Assembly: GCA_900549225.1 (NCBI GenBank)
Contig: URNP01000002.1
Coordinates: forward strand, 24,109-88,108
Direction: 5' to 3'
DNA: 64,000 nucleotides
Source of the DNA: an uncultured Eubacteriales bacterium
GTDB taxonomy: Bacteria; Bacillota; Clostridia; Christensenellales; CAG-917
The position numbers and the translations under genes are program-made. Shown in pieces: positions 25,264 through 32,795 of this stretch (positions within the stretch are counted from its first letter, which is position 1; every line of letters begins with the position of its first letter). The notes below the pieces were generated by a model. That model saw nothing but the letters and a program-made list of their open reading frames with translations, was not told the DNA's origin and ran no database searches.

Positions 25264-25352
25264 TTGAATTATAACCGCGCAATCGAGCGATTAAAATTAC
25301 CGTGCGCGAGGCAAAATCACTCTCGCAGTGCGAGAATATAGGTGCATCTTTG

Positions 25353-25982
25353 ATGCAACGTAAATTTACGCTTATGATAAAACCCGAAGAACTGATGACG
25401 TATGAAAATCAACTCCGCGAAAAAGGTTATCGTTATATTTGCGGTGTGGACGAAGTGGGAAGAGGGCCTCTTGCAGGTCCTGTCACTTGCAGTGCCGTGA
25501 TTATGGATCTTGATGATCTTATCGTTGGAGTCAACGACAGCAAAAAGGTGAGCAAAGGCAAACGTGAAAAACTTTTCGACGTGATTTTGTCCAAAGCGAT
25601 TGCCGTTTCTACCGTTTCGTATCCGCCCGAAAAAATCGACGAGATGAATATCCTTAATGCAACCAAGGCGTGTATGGCGGACGCGATCACTTCGCTTGAT
25701 GTAAAGCCCGATATCGTCATCGTTGATGCGCTTCAACTCGATATTCCTTACAAAACTTTCGGAATCATTCACGGCGATGCACTTTCGTATTCGATTGCTT
25801 CCGCATCGATCGTCGCAAAGGTGACGAGGGACAGATACATGGAAGAGATGGCAAAAATCTATCCGCAGTACGATTTCGAGCATAATATGGGATACGGCAC
25901 GGCAAAGCATATTGCCGCACTCAAAGAGTTCGGACCGACCGAAATTCATCGCAGGTCGTTTATAGGAAACTTTGTGAAATGA
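25353..25982 (+). CDS. rnhB: Ribonuclease HII
   Basis: A 209-residue RNase HII that removes ribonucleotides from DNA. The catalytic GVDEVGRGPLAGPV segment and the later VDALQLD and SIVAKVTRDRYM motifs are intact. The frame is open from 25302, but ATG 25353, with AGGTG eight bases upstream, is the best start; ATG 25374 and 25395 lack a ribosome-binding site. Its stop overlaps the yraN start (ATGA). Confidence 0.94.
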   Translation: MQRKFTLMIKPEELMTYENQLREKGYRYICGVDEVGRGPLAGPVTCSAVIMDLDDLIVGVNDSKKVSKGKREKLFDVILSKAIAVSTVSYPPEKIDEMNILNATKACMADAITSLDVKPDIVIVDALQLDIPYKTFGIIHGDALSYSIASASIVAKVTRDRYMEEMAKIYPQYDFEHNMGYGTAKHIAALKEFGPTEIHRRSFIGNFVK

Positions 25983-26446
25983 ACACGATATTTGCAGGGG
26001 ATATAGGCGAGAAAATCGCTGTCGATTGCCTTGAGAAAGAAGGCTACGAAATCCTTGAGAGAAACACCAAATACTGTGACTGCGAAGTTGACGTGATTTG
26101 TCGTTGTTATACCGACGAAAACGGCAATCTAATCAGGCAAAAAGCAGAAAATCACTTTGTGAAATTCGTGCATAAACTGCTCAAAATTCAGCCGCTTAAA
26201 AATGGCGAAACGACTATCGTTTTCGTTGAAGTTAAGACGAGATACGGAGATGAGTTCGGAGCGCCCGAAGAAGCGGTTACGCCCTACAAAGTCGGAAGAT
26301 ACGTAACGGCTGCAAAATCCTATCTGTATCAACACAAACTCAGCGGCGTAAACGTCAGATTCGATATCGTCGCAATAGACGAGGACGGCATACGCCATAT
26401 CGAAAACGCCTTTTACGCAGACGAGGCAAAGTATCCTCGAAAATAG
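25979..26446 (+). CDS. YraN/UPF0102 family putative endonuclease, with an insertion
   Basis: A 155-residue member of the YraN family (PD-(D/E)xK-like fold, function unproven). The conserved N-terminal GEKIAVDCLEKEGYEILERN and C-terminal FVEVKTRYGDEFGAPEEAVTPYKVGR blocks are present, with the acidic residues of EVDVI and EVK. Family members are usually about 115-125 residues long. Here roughly 33 extra residues, from about 47 to 80, lie between the EVDVI strand and the VEVK strand. It overlaps rnhB (ATGA), the usual rnhB-yraN pairing. Confidence 0.85.
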   Translation: MNTIFAGDIGEKIAVDCLEKEGYEILERNTKYCDCEVDVICRCYTDENGNLIRQKAENHFVKFVHKLLKIQPLKNGETTIVFVEVKTRYGDEFGAPEEAVTPYKVGRYVTAAKSYLYQHKLSGVNVRFDIVAIDEDGIRHIENAFYADEAKYPRK

Positions 26447-26527
26447 AGCGCAAACCGCAAATCGTAAGCGAAAACTCGGCGAAAAGCAAAAAATTTGATT
26501 AAATGTAGGATTTTATTGTATTTTTGC

Positions 26528-26556
26528 TTGTTTAATATATTTATTTATGCTAATAT
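26528..26556 (+). promoter_or_regulatory. rplS promoter
   Basis: TTGTTT (26528-26533), 17-base spacer, TAATAT (26551-26556), giving a start near 26563. Confidence 0.65.
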
Positions 26557-26561
26557 AACAC

Positions 26562-26631
26562 GCGTGACTCGGGTGTTCCGCCGAACAAGAGACGCTTGTC
26601 GTGAACATCGCGCAAATACAGGAGGTCAAAA
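26562..26631 (+). promoter_or_regulatory. rplS 5' leader, possible L19 leader element
   Basis: A 70-base leader with a small hairpin TGTTC-CGCC-GAACA (near 26574-26587) and a second potential stem around GACGCTTGTC, then AGGAGG before the ATG. L19 leaders are known autoregulatory structures in Firmicutes; I infer membership only from position and folding. Confidence 0.35.
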
Positions 26632-26970
26632 ATGAACATTATCGACACCATCGAAAAAGAAGGTATGAAGCAGAATTTGCCTGCTATCGCAATCGGCGAC
26701 ACCGTCAAGGTCAACGTCAAAGTCGTTGAAGGTACGAGAGAACGTATCCAAACCTACGAAGGCATCGTCATCGCAAGAAAGAACGGCGGGATCCGTGAAA
26801 CGATCGTCGTGCGTCGTATCGCATGCGGCGTCGGCGTTGAAAGAACGTTCCCGCTCCATTCTCCCAAGATCGACAGCATCCAAGTCGTTCGCCACGGCAA
26901 AGTAAGACGTGCAAAACTCTATTACTTGAAAGAAAGAACCGGTAAAGCGGCAAAACTCAAAGAAGTTTAA
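26632..26970 (+). CDS. rplS: Ribosomal protein bL19
   Basis: A 112-residue bL19, at the 30S-50S interface. The conserved FAIGDTVKV-like segment (AIGDTVKVNVKVVEG) and the C-terminal KVRRAKLYYLKERTGKAAKLKE are clear. It has its own promoter and leader, because it has been separated from trmD by rbgA-rnhB-yraN. Confidence 0.97.
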   Translation: MNIIDTIEKEGMKQNLPAIAIGDTVKVNVKVVEGTRERIQTYEGIVIARKNGGIRETIVVRRIACGVGVERTFPLHSPKIDSIQVVRHGKVRRAKLYYLKERTGKAAKLKEV

Positions 26971-27000
26971 TCGCATATCCCGTTTTTTTAGAGGAACACA

Positions 27001-29127
27001 ATGAAAAAAAGATCTATTTTCATAGGTGCATTAGTGCTGGTATTCGTACTGGCACTTTTCGCATTTACGGCGTGCAACAACGCAGAGTCTCAAGAGGGTG
27101 TGAATCTCGTCACCAACGGCGATTTTTCATCAATGACGAACAAAAAGTTCGACGGATGGAAAGCATCATCTTCTAATTATTCTCAATATCAAGGTTCGAA
27201 TGTTTCGGATTATTTTCTCAAAATCGAACACACCTCTGCATCCTACACATATCTCAGTCAATCGGTCAAGGTCGAAGTTAATAAAATTTACAAAGTTTCC
27301 GTCGGCATTAAAATTGATTCGGATCTTTCGGCAGCCCCCGGCGCATACGTCGCTTTTCTCGAAAACGTTGATTATAAATTCGTTACACACGAAAAGAAGT
27401 CAAACGGATTCGTTAAATGCACGTTCTACGTAAAGCCCAAAAACACCGACTATCTCACGATTGCTCTTTGCCTCGGTTCTGAAACAAGCAAGTGCAAGGG
27501 CACGGTGTACTTTGACAACGTTGAAGTGTCAAGAGTAGCGTCTGCTCCTTCGGGCGAAGTATGCGATTTCAGAAAGTCCAAGACCATCAACACCAACGTT
27601 GACGTCAACGGCATCTGCTTCACGGTGCTTATGAGCGCGTTCGGCGTTGCTCTGCTTTGCTCGGCATACGTTTTGATTAGACGCTTGTATGCAAGAAGAG
27701 ACGCTTTCGTGGACTTTGGCAAAACGACGTTTTACGACAAGAAGTCAACGACTCTTACAACCAAGTGGTATCAATCCAACGCATTCATTCTCAGTATGAT
27801 TTTGCTCGGTGCTGCCGCGCTCCGTCTTGTGATTTTGCTCACGATGTACGGCATGGGCAGTGAAATGGGCAACACGCTTACGATTGCAAGAAAATACCTC
27901 GGCGTAAACAACGGCGTATTCAACTTTGCAGAGAAGATGGCTGCCACAAACACGACGGTCACTTATTCGCCGGGTGTGATTTACATTCTCGCAGTCCTCG
28001 GCTTCGTAGGTCAGGGTTTGAACGACGCTTCGCTTTCAATTTTGCTCCGCCTTATCAACGTTATCGCCGATTTGGCAGTCGTTGCAATGATCTATTTCTA
28101 CGGCAAAAAGCAAGTCGGCAACAAACTCGCTACGATTTATGCAAGCGTATACGCTATGCTTCCGTTAGCACTCTTGATGAGCGGTCACGCAGGCACTTTC
28201 GAGAGCCTTTTGATTGCTTTGGTCGTCGGCGCGTTGATTCTCACCGTAAACAAAAAGTATATCTCGACGTACTTCGTGATGACCCTTGCCGCAGTGCTCG
28301 ACCTTAGAGCGTTGGCAATCGCGCCCATAATCGTTGCGTACTTCGTGTATATGTATATCAAAGACAACGACGATAAAAAGAAATTTACGTCCAACAGAGC
28401 GAAGATCGTGTTCGGTTTGCCTGCTTGCTTCGTGCTTGCATACGCGCTTACCATTCCTTGTGCGATTCATCAAATCGCGGCAGGGGACGCTTTCTACGGA
28501 TTCAAGATGATGATGGGACAAATGACCAACGTCAACTACTTCGTCAAGAACGCGTTCAACCTCTACGGTATGGTCGCAATGAACGGCAAATCCTCGCAAA
28601 AGAGTGTCGATATCCTCAACCTCATCTTCCTTTTGGTTTTGGAAGCGTACGTCATTTCGCTGTACTTCAAGAATCGCAACAAACAAGAGTTGTTGTTGCT
28701 TGCATCGTTCACTTTTGCGGTTATCGCAGTGTTCACGATCAAAGTGACTTACACTTATTTGTTCCTTGCAATCGCACTCGCATTCATCTTCACGATGGTC
28801 AGCGGTGACAAGAGAATGTACTTCGTTATGAGCGGAATGTCCTTGCTCGGATTCCTCAATTACGCGCAACTTATGAATCAGAGCGGGTTCGTCAAGAGCG
28901 GTGTGATTTCAAACGCAATCACCAACTTTGAGACGACGGGCGCATTCTATATAGTGTTCTGCGTAATCACCGTTCTTCTCATCGGCTACTATGCCTACGT
29001 GAGTTATTCGATAACCAACAACTCAAAGATCGTCGATATCAAGGCTATGCCGGAATCCGTCGGAAAAACTCTTTCCAACTTCTTCAAAGGCATCGGTGCA
29101 AAACTCAAAAAAGAAGACGTTGAATAA
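27001..29127 (+). CDS. Lipoprotein-anchored CBM-like domain fused to a GT-C-like membrane domain
   Basis: A 708-residue protein. Residues 1-25 are a lipoprotein-like signal ending in the lipobox FTAC. Residues ~33-175 read as a beta-sandwich carbohydrate-binding-like domain (NLVTNGDFSS, then GWKASSS, SQSVKVEVNKIYKVSV, and TVYFDNVEVSRV at the end). A membrane segment at ~200-225 precedes ~11 more (about 255-665). The second half resembles GT-C polyprenyl-phosphate sugar transferases of the GT39/GT87 kind: first-loop acidic residues, TYSPGVIYILAVLG, and a long extracytoplasmic loop. This suggests sugar transfer on the outer face with sugar recognition. Substrate unknown. The C-terminus is cytoplasmic and basic. 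It starts 30 bases after rplS, with AGAGGA before ATG, and ends at its own terminator. Confidence 0.7.
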   Translation: MKKRSIFIGALVLVFVLALFAFTACNNAESQEGVNLVTNGDFSSMTNKKFDGWKASSSNYSQYQGSNVSDYFLKIEHTSASYTYLSQSVKVEVNKIYKVSVGIKIDSDLSAAPGAYVAFLENVDYKFVTHEKKSNGFVKCTFYVKPKNTDYLTIALCLGSETSKCKGTVYFDNVEVSRVASAPSGEVCDFRKSKTINTNVDVNGICFTVLMSAFGVALLCSAYVLIRRLYARRDAFVDFGKTTFYDKKSTTLTTKWYQSNAFILSMILLGAAALRLVILLTMYGMGSEMGNTLTIARKYLGVNNGVFNFAEKMAATNTTVTYSPGVIYILAVLGFVGQGLNDASLSILLRLINVIADLAVVAMIYFYGKKQVGNKLATIYASVYAMLPLALLMSGHAGTFESLLIALVVGALILTVNKKYISTYFVMTLAAVLDLRALAIAPIIVAYFVYMYIKDNDDKKKFTSNRAKIVFGLPACFVLAYALTIPCAIHQIAAGDAFYGFKMMMGQMTNVNYFVKNAFNLYGMVAMNGKSSQKSVDILNLIFLLVLEAYVISLYFKNRNKQELLLLASFTFAVIAVFTIKVTYTYLFLAIALAFIFTMVSGDKRMYFVMSGMSLLGFLNYAQLMNQSGFVKSGVISNAITNFETTGAFYIVFCVITVLLIGYYAYVSYSITNNSKIVDIKAMPESVGKTLSNFFKGIGAKLKKEDVE

Positions 29128-29156
29128 GTGATTTAATACTGAGCATTAACAATCGG

Positions 29157-29184
29157 AAACGGCACTCGTTGAGTGCCGTTTTTC
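29157..29184 (+). terminator. Terminator after the GT-C-like gene
   Basis: AAACGGCACTC pairs perfectly with GAGTGCCGTTT over a three-base loop and runs into further T residues. Confidence 0.88.
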
Positions 29185-29210
29185 ATAGCCTTTTGCTATG
29201 ATAAAACCGC

Positions 29211-29239
29211 TTTACAACACAATATCGGCTATGTATAAT
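29211..29239 (+). promoter_or_regulatory. Promoter placed for a leaderless transcript
   Basis: TTTACA (29211-29216), 17-base spacer, TATAAT (29234-29239). The expected start, about seven bases downstream, coincides with the ATG at 29246. Confidence 0.6.
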
Positions 29240-29245
29240 GATCGT

Positions 29246-29509
29246 ATGGATAACACGAGATACTATTTTGATTCAGACAACGAGTGCGTATTGGCTTACG
29301 ATAGAGCCACGGATTTTTTTGCACAATACGATAATCGTCAGAAACGATGGACAATGAGCAATATATCTTTCACGCAATTTAAGCACGATTACAATTACAA
29401 ATTGATTGGCGAGGAAGAAGCACGAGCGTTGACAGACGACAATTTGCCTGACCGATTGTATGCAGAGTATGTTGCGATAATCAACGATAATAGGAATGCA
29501 AATAAATAA
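29246..29509 (+). CDS. Hypothetical 87-residue protein, possibly from a leaderless mRNA
   Basis: A short acidic protein beginning MDNTRYYFDSDNECVLAYDR, with an aromatic-rich first half and a helical C-terminus. I do not recognise the family. The frame is open from ATG 29198, but neither that ATG nor the ones at 29231 and 29246 has a Shine-Dalgarno sequence. A good promoter (29211-29239) would start transcription right at 29246, so 29246 is preferred. It lies between two terminators as a single-gene unit and converges on glyS. Confidence 0.6.
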   Translation: MDNTRYYFDSDNECVLAYDRATDFFAQYDNRQKRWTMSNISFTQFKHDYNYKLIGEEEARALTDDNLPDRLYAEYVAIINDNRNANK

Positions 29510-29542
29510 CTTTGACACAATCCGTTCTGAAAAGAATATATT

Positions 29543-29571
29543 AAAAGCACCGCGGAATGCGGTGCTTTTTT
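29543..29571. terminator. Shared terminator between the small gene and glyS
   Basis: AAAAGCACCGC and GCGGTGCTTTT form a perfect symmetrical stem over a five-base loop between two convergent genes; both strands have a U run. Confidence 0.88.
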
Positions 29572-29592
29572 CGTGTATCCGATGATACGAAA

Positions 29593-30978
29593 TCAATACT
29601 TGAATTGCTCGGTGAAGTAACCCACAAGACTGTCGATGGGGAGGCGAACCTGAGCCATCGTGTCACGCTCACGTACCGTTACGCAACCGTCTTCGAGAGT
29701 GTCGAAGTCAACGGTGACGCAGTATGGCGTGCCGATTTCGTCTTGACGACGATATCTCTTGCCGATTGAAGCTGAGGTGTCGAAGTCGCACGCAAAGTGC
29801 TTGGAAAGTGCGATATAAAGTTCTTCCGCTTTTTCGTTGAGTTGTTTTTGCAAGGGAAGGACTGCAACTTTGATCGGTGCGAGTGCGTGGTGCAAGTGAA
29901 GCACGACTCTCGTATCGTTTTCGCCGACTTGCTCTTCGTCGTATGCGTCGCAGAGGAATGCAAGGAAAACGCGGTCTGCACCGAGCGACGGTTCAACTAC
30001 GTAAGGAACGTATTTTTCGTTGGTGACGGGATCGATATAACTCAAATCCTTGCCCGAAGTCTTCATATGTTGATTGAGGTCGTAATCCGTACGATCCGCA
30101 ACACCCCAGAGTTCACCCCAACCGAACGGGAATTTATACTCGAAGTCCGTGGTCGCTTTTGAATAGAAGCAGAGTTCCTCTTTGTCGTGGTCGCGAAGTT
30201 TGAGATTTTCGTCTCTCATACCGAGGTCGAGAAGCCATTGATGGCAGAAATTCTTCCAGTAGGAGAACCATTCGAGGTCCGTTCCGGGTTTGCAGAAGAA
30301 TTCAAGTTCCATTTGTTCAAACTCACGGATGCGGAAAATGAAGTTGCCGGGAGTGATTTCGTTGCGGAAACTTTTGCCGATTTGTCCGATTCCGAAAGGA
30401 ATCTTTTTGCGAGTGGTGCGTTGAACGTTTTTGAAGTTTACGAATATACCTTGTGCAGTTTCGGGGCGGAGATACACGGTTGACGTGGTGTCTTCCGTGA
30501 CGCCGATAAACGTCTTGAACATAAGGTTGAATTTCCTTACGCCCGTGAAGTTTGAATTGCCGCATACGGGGCAGGGGATCTTGTGCTCGATGATGTATTG
30601 TTCCATCTGTTCGTTGCTCCAACCTGCAATATTTTCTTCGATGCCGTGTTTTGCGTTGTAGTCTTCGATGAGGTCGTCCGCACGATGACGTGATTTGCAG
30701 GATTTGCAATCCATCAAAGGATCGGAAAAACCGCCGATATGACCGCTCGCTTGCCACGTGGTCGGGTTCATAATGATTGCGCTGTCAAGGCCTACGTTGT
30801 AGGGATTTTCCACGACGAATTTTTTCCACCAGGCTTGCTTGATATTGTTCTTGAGTTGAACGCCGAGAGGGCCGTAGTCCCAAGAGTTTGCAAGTCCGCC
30901 GTAGATTTCGCTGCCGGGGTAGACGAAACCGCGATTTTTTGCGAGGGCAACGAGTTTGTCCATTGTAAGTTGTGCCAT
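29593..30978 (-). CDS. glyS: Glycyl-tRNA synthetase, dimeric type
   Basis: A 461-residue class II synthetase of the alpha2 (GlyQS/GRS1-like) type. It has the N-terminal ANSWDYGPLGVQLKNN motif 1 region, FRNEITPGNFIFRIREFEQME (motif 2) near 195-215, and a C-terminal anticodon-binding domain (PLQKQLNEKAEELY, RYRRQDEIGTPYCVTVD). Fifteen further residues are encoded from an earlier ATG (31002), but AAAGGAG sits at the right distance before ATG 30978, which gives the usual start MAQLTMDKLV. No T-box leader is visible. The transcript begins near 31027, and a 12-base palindrome (TCATCCGGATGA, about 31000) lies just before the ribosome-binding site. Confidence 0.96.
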   Translation of the reverse strand: MAQLTMDKLVALAKNRGFVYPGSEIYGGLANSWDYGPLGVQLKNNIKQAWWKKFVVENPYNVGLDSAIIMNPTTWQASGHIGGFSDPLMDCKSCKSRHRADDLIEDYNAKHGIEENIAGWSNEQMEQYIIEHKIPCPVCGNSNFTGVRKFNLMFKTFIGVTEDTTSTVYLRPETAQGIFVNFKNVQRTTRKKIPFGIGQIGKSFRNEITPGNFIFRIREFEQMELEFFCKPGTDLEWFSYWKNFCHQWLLDLGMRDENLKLRDHDKEELCFYSKATTDFEYKFPFGWGELWGVADRTDYDLNQHMKTSGKDLSYIDPVTNEKYVPYVVEPSLGADRVFLAFLCDAYDEEQVGENDTRVVLHLHHALAPIKVAVLPLQKQLNEKAEELYIALSKHFACDFDTSASIGKRYRRQDEIGTPYCVTVDFDTLEDGCVTVRERDTMAQVRLPIDSLVGYFTEQFKY

Positions 30979-31034
30979 AATGATAACTCCTTTCGCACTC
31001 ATCCGGATGATGAGCCGATAATTATTGTGAATAA

Positions 31035-31063
31035 ATAATAATGTATACTGACGAAAATGTCAA
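31035..31063 (-). promoter_or_regulatory. glyS promoter
   Basis: Minus strand TTGACA (31063-31058), 17-base spacer, TATTAT (31040-31035). Confidence 0.7.
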
Positions 31064-31225
31064 TTTTCCGATAAACAATTGCTCATTTATTGTGCGAATT
31101 GTCGCGTTACGAAACAAAACGCGCCGCCGTTTAAGGTGACGCGCTTGTGTCGATGGCAAAATAAACTGCTTTTGGCGATTCGAGCGACCGTTTACAATCG
31201 TATTTAATCGCCGCTTAGTCGCATT

Positions 31226-31420
31226 TTATTTGCAGCAGCCACAGCCGTTGCCTCCGCCGCAAATGCAGGAGAGGATGAGAATGAGCCACACGATGTCGCA
31301 ACTGCCGATTCCGCCCATATTGCCGCCGCAACCGCAGTTGTTGAGGAGCATCAAGAGCAAAATGATATCACAGCAATTGCAGCCGCATCCGTTTGCACCG
31401 TTTGTAAAGAATCCGTTCAT
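31226..31420 (-). CDS. Cysteine- and glycine-rich hydrophobic small protein
   Basis: A 64-residue protein with about eleven cysteines and many glycines, arranged as NGCGCNCC, NNCGCGG, SCDIV, SCICGGGNGCGCC, around two hydrophobic stretches (IILLLMLL and VWLILIL). A strong ribosome-binding site (AAGGAGG) precedes ATG 31420, so it is likely real. The long opposite-strand frame is a proline/glutamine-rich shadow. Similar short Cys/Gly-rich proteins in Clostridia are often annotated as chorion-like high-cysteine proteins and have been suspected to be spore-surface components; this is an inference. An imperfect GC-rich stem near 31110-31145 may terminate it. Confidence 0.7.
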   Translation of the reverse strand: MNGFFTNGANGCGCNCCDIILLLMLLNNCGCGGNMGGIGSCDIVWLILILSCICGGGNGCGCCK

Positions 31421-31527
31421 TTTATGTACCTCCTTATATATTCGGATTTCTCCTACATTACCTTACGCAACCTTCGAAATTTGTGTGACAGAGGCATTGA
31501 AAGAAGGACAACAAAATATAATTTCTC

Positions 31528-31992
31528 GTGGATCAATTAAAGCGAATGATAGGTTTGACGGTCGGATTGATGCTCGCCCTGATAGCGTCGGGCTTATGCT
31601 CTGTGTGTTTCAATATCGACTTAAAGTGGTGGATTGCGCTCAATAAACCCGCTTTTTTATTGCCAAACGGGTGGTTTTCGATTTTCGTCGGGGTGAGTTA
31701 CTTGTCGTCTGTGCTTGCAATTTCTCGACTTGTGGAATTCAAACATATTTTTCCGTCGATGCTATATTTTTTGCTTCTCGGCGTTTTTTGCATATTGTTC
31801 GTATATGCATTTTTTACGTTGAAAAACCTCGTTTTTGCGTTCGTTTCGATGACGATCGTCCTCGGCTTATCCTATATGCTTTTCATTCGCTTTTTGACGA
31901 AAGAAGTGCGGATTGCCATCGAATTTTTCCCGACGTTTTTGTTTAATGTTTACGGCTTCACGTGCGTGCTTTGTATATTTATGAACAACTAA
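31528..31992 (+). CDS. TspO/MBR-like membrane protein
   Basis: A 154-residue protein with five membrane segments, the size and layout of the TspO/peripheral benzodiazepine receptor family. The segment WWIALNKPAFLLPNGWF near residues 31-47 matches the family W..L.KP...P.W loop. TspO proteins bind tetrapyrroles or lipids. Start is uncertain: GTG 31528 gives the full first helix and lies six bases after a TATAAT (31517-31522) with no ribosome-binding site; ATG 31546 would shorten it by six residues. It has no co-directional neighbour. Confidence 0.65.
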   Translation: MDQLKRMIGLTVGLMLALIASGLCSVCFNIDLKWWIALNKPAFLLPNGWFSIFVGVSYLSSVLAISRLVEFKHIFPSMLYFLLLGVFCILFVYAFFTLKNLVFAFVSMTIVLGLSYMLFIRFLTKEVRIAIEFFPTFLFNVYGFTCVLCIFMNN

Positions 31993-32006
31993 ACTTTTAT
32001 CGACGT

Positions 32007-32034
32007 AAAAAAAGAAGCGCACAAAGTGCGCTTC
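32007..32034 (-). terminator. Terminator of the DHH-DHH-surE operon
   Basis: GAAGCGCAC and GTGCGCTTC form a nine-base-pair stem over AAA; on the minus strand it is followed by seven U residues. Confidence 0.85.
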
Positions 32035-32066
32035 CATGTTCCTTCGAATTGTTCTATCGATACCAT

Positions 32067-32795
32067 TCAGTCTGCGTTCACGACGTTTTTCAGGGCGTTG
32101 TAGGCGTTGAAATCGGTGCGGGCGATGGTGAGGGGCGTTACGCTGACGTAGCCGTCTACGGTTGCGTCGCTGTCGACGCTCAAATCGTGATTGTTTTGGT
32201 GGATGCAATGACCTTCTTGTCGCCACGTGCCGTCGCCGAGGTCGATGAAGTCGTCGGTGAAGTATGCGCCGCCTTGACGGGTGAGCAAAATTGATTTTGC
32301 GTCTTTGGGAATATTGACGTTGTAGATATTTCCGTGGGCAAAGAGGTTGTATTTGCACACGAAGTCGTAAACTCTGTCAAGCCAGTTTGCCGCGTCGTCA
32401 AAGGACGCTACGTGAGTGGAGAGAGCAAGAGCCTTCAAGCCTCTCGTGCAAGCCTCGAATATTGCGCCGTTTGTTGCTGAATACATTATGTCCTCGCCGA
32501 GATTCAGACCTTTGTTTATGCCCGAGATGACGAGATCGTAGGTTTCGTGAAGGCCGAGAGTTGCAAAGCGAACGCAGTCGGCAGGGGAACTGTCCACGCT
32601 GAAAGCGCGTACACCGTCCAAAAACTCAACGCGTTTCACTTCAAACGGGTTGTGTATATCAATGGAATGACTTTTTCCGCTTTGCTCGAATTTCGGGGCG
32701 GATACGGTGACGTCACCGAGTTTTCTTGCCCATTTTGCCACGAGCATCAAGCCTTTGGAGTTGATTCCGTCGTCGTTTGTGATGAGAATTTTCAT
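32067..32795 (-). CDS. surE: 5'/3'-nucleotidase SurE
   Basis: A 242-residue metal-dependent nucleotidase that dephosphorylates 5'- and 3'-nucleoside monophosphates. The metal-binding N-terminal TNDDG at residues 6-10 and the SGKSHS and SGINKGLNLGEDIMYSATNGA segments are intact. It is the last gene of an operon, and its ATG overlaps the stop of the preceding DHH phosphoesterase (ATGA). This links short-oligonucleotide degradation with nucleotide dephosphorylation. Confidence 0.94.
   Translation of the reverse strand: MKILITNDDGINSKGLMLVAKWARKLGDVTVSAPKFEQSGKSHSIDIHNPFEVKRVEFLDGVRAFSVDSSPADCVRFATLGLHETYDLVISGINKGLNLGEDIMYSATNGAIFEACTRGLKALALSTHVASFDDAANWLDRVYDFVCKYNLFAHGNIYNVNIPKDAKSILLTRQGGAYFTDDFIDLGDGTWRQEGHCIHQNNHDLSVDSDATVDGYVSVTPLTIARTDFNAYNALKNVVNAD

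Noticed and set aside
31003..31225. T-box or other riboswitch before glyS
   Set aside because: The leader is short and contains only a 12-base palindrome; no T-box, glycine or other aptamer pattern was seen.
31230..31646. Plus-strand frame rich in Pro and Gln (138 codons)
   Set aside because: It is antisense to the Cys/Gly-rich peptide and the TspO-like gene, has no ribosome-binding site, and its composition is that of a shadow.
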